NCBI GenBank assembly: GCA_030639105.1
Contig: DAOWDI010000208.1
Location: forward strand, 1-6,951
Direction: 5' to 3'
Length of the DNA stretch: 6,951 nt
From: Gammaproteobacteria bacterium
GTDB lineage: Bacteria > Pseudomonadota > Gammaproteobacteria > Ga0077536
The notes beneath the pieces were generated by a model. The model was not told where the DNA came from. It did not search any database and saw only the letters and a list, made by a program, of their open reading frames with translations. This document shows positions 5,131-6,951 of this stretch, in pieces; positions within the stretch are counted from its first letter, which is position 1, and each line of letters starts with the position of its first letter. The position numbers and the translations under genes were made by a program.

Positions 5131-6369
5131 TTAGATGATGCCGCTTTCGCGGAGTTCTGATTGTTCGTCTTTCGATAGCCGCAGTACTTCCGAGAACACT
5201 TCGTCATTATGCGAGCCAATACCGGGGCCTGGCCAGTCCGTGGACCCCGGCGTTGCCGACAATCGCGGGACGATCGCGGGTATCGTCAACGGTTCACCAT
5301 CCACTGTGACCTGTTGGAGCAACCCTCGTGCCTCATACTGCGGGTCTTTAAAGATGTCTTCGACGCTGTAGATTGGACCGGCGGCAACGCCGGCATTGTC
5401 CAGCTGCGCCAATGCCGTTGCCGCCGGTAGTGAACCCGCCCAGGCCGCGATCCTGCCGTCTATTTCCTCCTGATGCTCAACCCGTTTGTTGTTGTCCGAA
5501 TACCTGGGGTCGTCGCCCATCTCGGGCTGTTCCATGACTTTCAACAGGCGTTTGAACATCGAGTCGGTATTGGCCCCGATAACGATCAGCTTGCCGTCGC
5601 CGCAACGATAGGTATTCGACGGGACGATGCCGGTGAGTGTCGATCCCGAAGGTTCGCGGATGATGCCGGCTCCGGCATACTCGGGAACGACGCCTTCCAA
5701 CAGGTTGAATACGGCTTCAAAGATGGCTACGTCCACGATCTGGCCCCTGCCGTTTTCATCGTGGCCGCGGTTAATATAGGCAAGCAGGATCCCGAGTGCG
5801 GCATGGATACCCGCAAGCGTGTCACCGATGCTGAGGTTCGGCCGGACGGGCGCCTGGCCTGGAAACCCGTTGACGTAGCGAAAGCCGCCGAATCCCTCGC
5901 ACACCGAAGCAAAGCCTGGCTTAGGCGCGGACGGTCCTGTTTGCCCATATCCTGAAATGCGCGCATAGATCAGGCCTGGGTTTGCGTACTTGAATTCTTC
6001 CGGCCCCAGACCCCATTTTTCCATTGTCCCGGGTTTGAAGTTTTCGATAAGGACGTCCGCCGTATCAACGAGCTTGCGTATCAGCTCGCGGCCGCGGTCA
6101 CTTTTGAGATCGATCGTGATACATTTCTTGTTGCGAGCGAGGCTCGACCACCATAGCGATTGCCCATTTCTCAGTTTGCGCCAACCTCGGATCGGATCAC
6201 CGGTCTCGGGTGGCTCGACCTTTATCACCTCAGCGCCGAAATATCCGAGAATGGTGCCGGCGAAAGGACCAGCCAGAAGTTGTCCGACCTCGATGACTCT
6301 GAGGCCCTGCAGTGGGCGTTGTGCCGAATCGTTCTCTGTCATCATGCTATTGGCGCTCTGGCTACTCAT
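5131..6369 (-). CDS. Class III CoA-transferase, CaiB/BaiF (formyl-CoA transferase-like) family
   Basis: A 412-residue cytoplasmic enzyme, within the family range of about 380-430. Such enzymes move CoA between carboxylic acids through an aspartyl-CoA thioester. The N-terminal block PLQGLRVIEVGQLLAGPFAG (19-38) and FGAEVIKVEPPETGDPIRGW (44-63) are diagnostic, followed by NKKCITIDLKS (80-90), ADVLIENFKPG (104-114), LIYARISGYGQTGP (133-146) and PNLSIGDTLAG (177-187). D183 sits where the catalytic aspartate of the family (D169 in formyl-CoA transferase) is found. The C-terminal part has GVVPEYAG, SNTYRCGDGK and a late AGVAAGPIYSVEDIFKDPQ block, all typical. The start at 6369 is set by GAGGTGA upstream and by the homology; the frame is open back to 6465 but that part overlaps the VanZ-like gene. 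It is transcribed after that gene with a 20-base gap. The acid substrate pair cannot be read from sequence; no acyl-CoA dehydrogenase, hydratase or ligase gene is in view to hint at a pathway. Confidence 0.93.
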   Translation of the reverse strand: MSSQSANSMMTENDSAQRPLQGLRVIEVGQLLAGPFAGTILGYFGAEVIKVEPPETGDPIRGWRKLRNGQSLWWSSLARNKKCITIDLKSDRGRELIRKLVDTADVLIENFKPGTMEKWGLGPEEFKYANPGLIYARISGYGQTGPSAPKPGFASVCEGFGGFRYVNGFPGQAPVRPNLSIGDTLAGIHAALGILLAYINRGHDENGRGQIVDVAIFEAVFNLLEGVVPEYAGAGIIREPSGSTLTGIVPSNTYRCGDGKLIVIGANTDSMFKRLLKVMEQPEMGDDPRYSDNNKRVEHQEEIDGRIAAWAGSLPAATALAQLDNAGVAAGPIYSVEDIFKDPQYEARGLLQQVTVDGEPLTIPAIVPRLSATPGSTDWPGPGIGSHNDEVFSEVLRLSKDEQSELRESGII

Positions 6370-6374
6370 GGTCG

Positions 6375-6381
6375 TCACCTC
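6375..6381 (-). promoter_or_regulatory. Shine-Dalgarno site of the CoA-transferase gene
   Basis: GAGGTGA on the minus strand matches the anti-Shine-Dalgarno sequence at all seven bases and ends five bases before the ATG at 6367-6369. It decides the start against the longer frame to 6465 and lies wholly within the 20-base gap after the VanZ-like stop codon. Confidence 0.75.
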
Positions 6382-6389
6382 GCGGGGTG

Positions 6390-6776
6390 TTATTTTGCGC
6401 GGCCGTGATGGTTGGATCCAGTCGTTAGCGCAAAAGCGACGAAGGCACGGAGGAGAATACCGCATGCGTTGGCAACCATATCGGCGATTGATGCCGTGCG
6501 GTAGGGTAGCAGCGCCTGACAGCCTTCGAGTCCGGCGCCGAGCGCGAACAGCCTCAGCGCTAGCGAAATCCAGGTCAAACGCACCATGATGACCGCGAAC
6601 CAGGTCATCACCACGCTGTAGATCAATCCATGGACGATCTTGTCGTCATAGCCCGCGGTAACCTGTGGTAGCGGTCCGGTCGGGGCCAGCGAGAGCACGA
6701 CGATGGCCGCTACCAGCAGCCAGCCGATCCGCTCGTGGACAGGTGGGGATATCAGATAAGGCACGTCTTCACCCAT
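6390..6776 (-). CDS. VanZ-like family membrane protein
   Basis: A 128-residue integral membrane protein with four hydrophobic segments at about 17-32, 49-65, 68-86 and 99-118, the VanZ-like domain layout. Family landmarks are DDKIVHGLIY at 44-53 (usual form DKxxHfxxY), LEGCQ at 83-87 (ExxQ), and PYRTASIADMVANACG at 91-106 (usual form R.as..D...N..G) with R93, D99 and N103. VanZ raises teicoplanin resistance in enterococci, but most stand-alone homologues have no known role, and a resistance function should not be assumed here. CGGGAAACA before the ATG gives a fair ribosome site, with GGGA six bases before the start. It is the first gene of the minus-strand run and is followed after 20 bases by the CoA-transferase. 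The C-terminus ends in a short polar tail (GSNHHGRAK). Confidence 0.88.
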   Translation of the reverse strand: MGEDVPYLISPPVHERIGWLLVAAIVVLSLAPTGPLPQVTAGYDDKIVHGLIYSVVMTWFAVIMVRLTWISLALRLFALGAGLEGCQALLPYRTASIADMVANACGILLRAFVAFALTTGSNHHGRAK

Positions 6777-6924
6777 TGTTTCCCGCTGCGCTGAGGTTCG
6801 AGGGGCATACTCTCAAGCTCTTGTTTGACGGAGAATTATTATTTGTGCGGCTGTTCGCATGGTGGTCTGTCGATAGCGGCTGCCTGAGTTGAGAATTTAG
6901 CTTATCGTGCCGATACCTTGAATC

Positions 6925-6951
6925 ATGCGAAGGCGAAGGAAAAAAATATCG
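6925..6951 (+). CDS. Possible start of a plus-strand gene running off the right edge
   Basis: An ATG at 6925, the first in its frame after a TGA at 6919-6921, opens nine codons to the window end that encode MRRRRKKIS. Such a basic stretch is common at the N-terminus of membrane or exported proteins. However, no Shine-Dalgarno site precedes this ATG. The AAGGCGAAGGA inside it could instead serve a start just beyond the edge. The rest of 6777-6924 is the VanZ-like gene's upstream region; apart from tiny frames of 9 and 14 codons on the minus strand I see no gene or clear promoter in it. Confidence 0.15.

Noticed and set aside
5473..5955. 160-codon plus-strand open frame opposite the CoA-transferase
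   Set aside because: It is the antisense shadow of a strongly supported gene, and its own translation has no recognisable motifs.
6370..6465. 32-residue N-terminal extension of the CoA-transferase
   Set aside because: It would overlap the end of the VanZ-like gene, is unlike the family, and the GAGGTGA site clearly serves the ATG at 6369.
5990..6589. 199-codon plus-strand open frame across the CoA-transferase start and VanZ-like end
   Set aside because: It runs antisense through two well-supported genes and its Arg/Ser-rich composition is typical of a shadow frame.
6889..6917. Plus-strand promoter TTGAGA with a 17-base spacer to GATACC
   Set aside because: The -10 element matches only three of six consensus bases and would leave just seven bases before the ATG at 6925.

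Overview
The window reads as a stretch of ordinary bacterial chromosome of moderately high GC, most likely proteobacterial. The pointers are a PBP4-type peptidase with a Sec signal peptide, purine-rich Shine-Dalgarno sites, dense genes and short spacers. No species marker, RNA gene, insertion sequence, integrase or CRISPR array is visible, so the taxon stays open.

Left edge (1-477): the last 60 codons of a protein that resembles the C-terminus of bacterial leishmanolysin-like zinc metalloproteases, then about 290 bases without a convincing gene. That spacer holds stretches that look like former coding sequence in two frames, which suggests a decayed gene.

Plus-strand block (478-3402): three genes in a row with gaps of 93 and 75 bases. 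They are an S-adenosylmethionine hydrolase (SAM hydroxide adenosyltransferase, former DUF62), a ZIP-family divalent-metal transporter with a histidine-rich loop, and a MalY/PatB-type pyridoxal-phosphate C-S lyase. The first returns methionine and adenosine from SAM. The third makes homocysteine, ammonia and pyruvate from cystathionine, or removes sulfur from cysteine conjugates. Two of the three genes therefore touch methionine and sulfur metabolism; a functional link to the transporter is not evident.

Minus-strand block (6776 back to 3472): a VanZ-like membrane protein is followed after 20 bases by a class III (CaiB/BaiF) CoA-transferase, almost certainly co-transcribed. After a 231-base gap comes dacB, a periplasmic D-Ala-D-Ala carboxypeptidase/endopeptidase (PBP4, family S13). 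That gap holds an unannotated 34-35 codon open frame whose stop codon directly abuts the dacB ATG, plus an 11-bp imperfect inverted repeat inside it. The two blocks converge at 3403-3471, where no clear terminator is seen.

Right edge (6777-6951): upstream region of the VanZ-like gene, with a possible plus-strand start at 6925 giving a very basic N-terminus that runs off the window.

No clearly new multi-gene system is visible. The points most worth checking are the putative coupled leader frame upstream of dacB, the SAM hydrolase / C-S lyase pairing, the repeated GTTATC half-sites upstream of the ZIP gene, and the decayed stretch near the left end.
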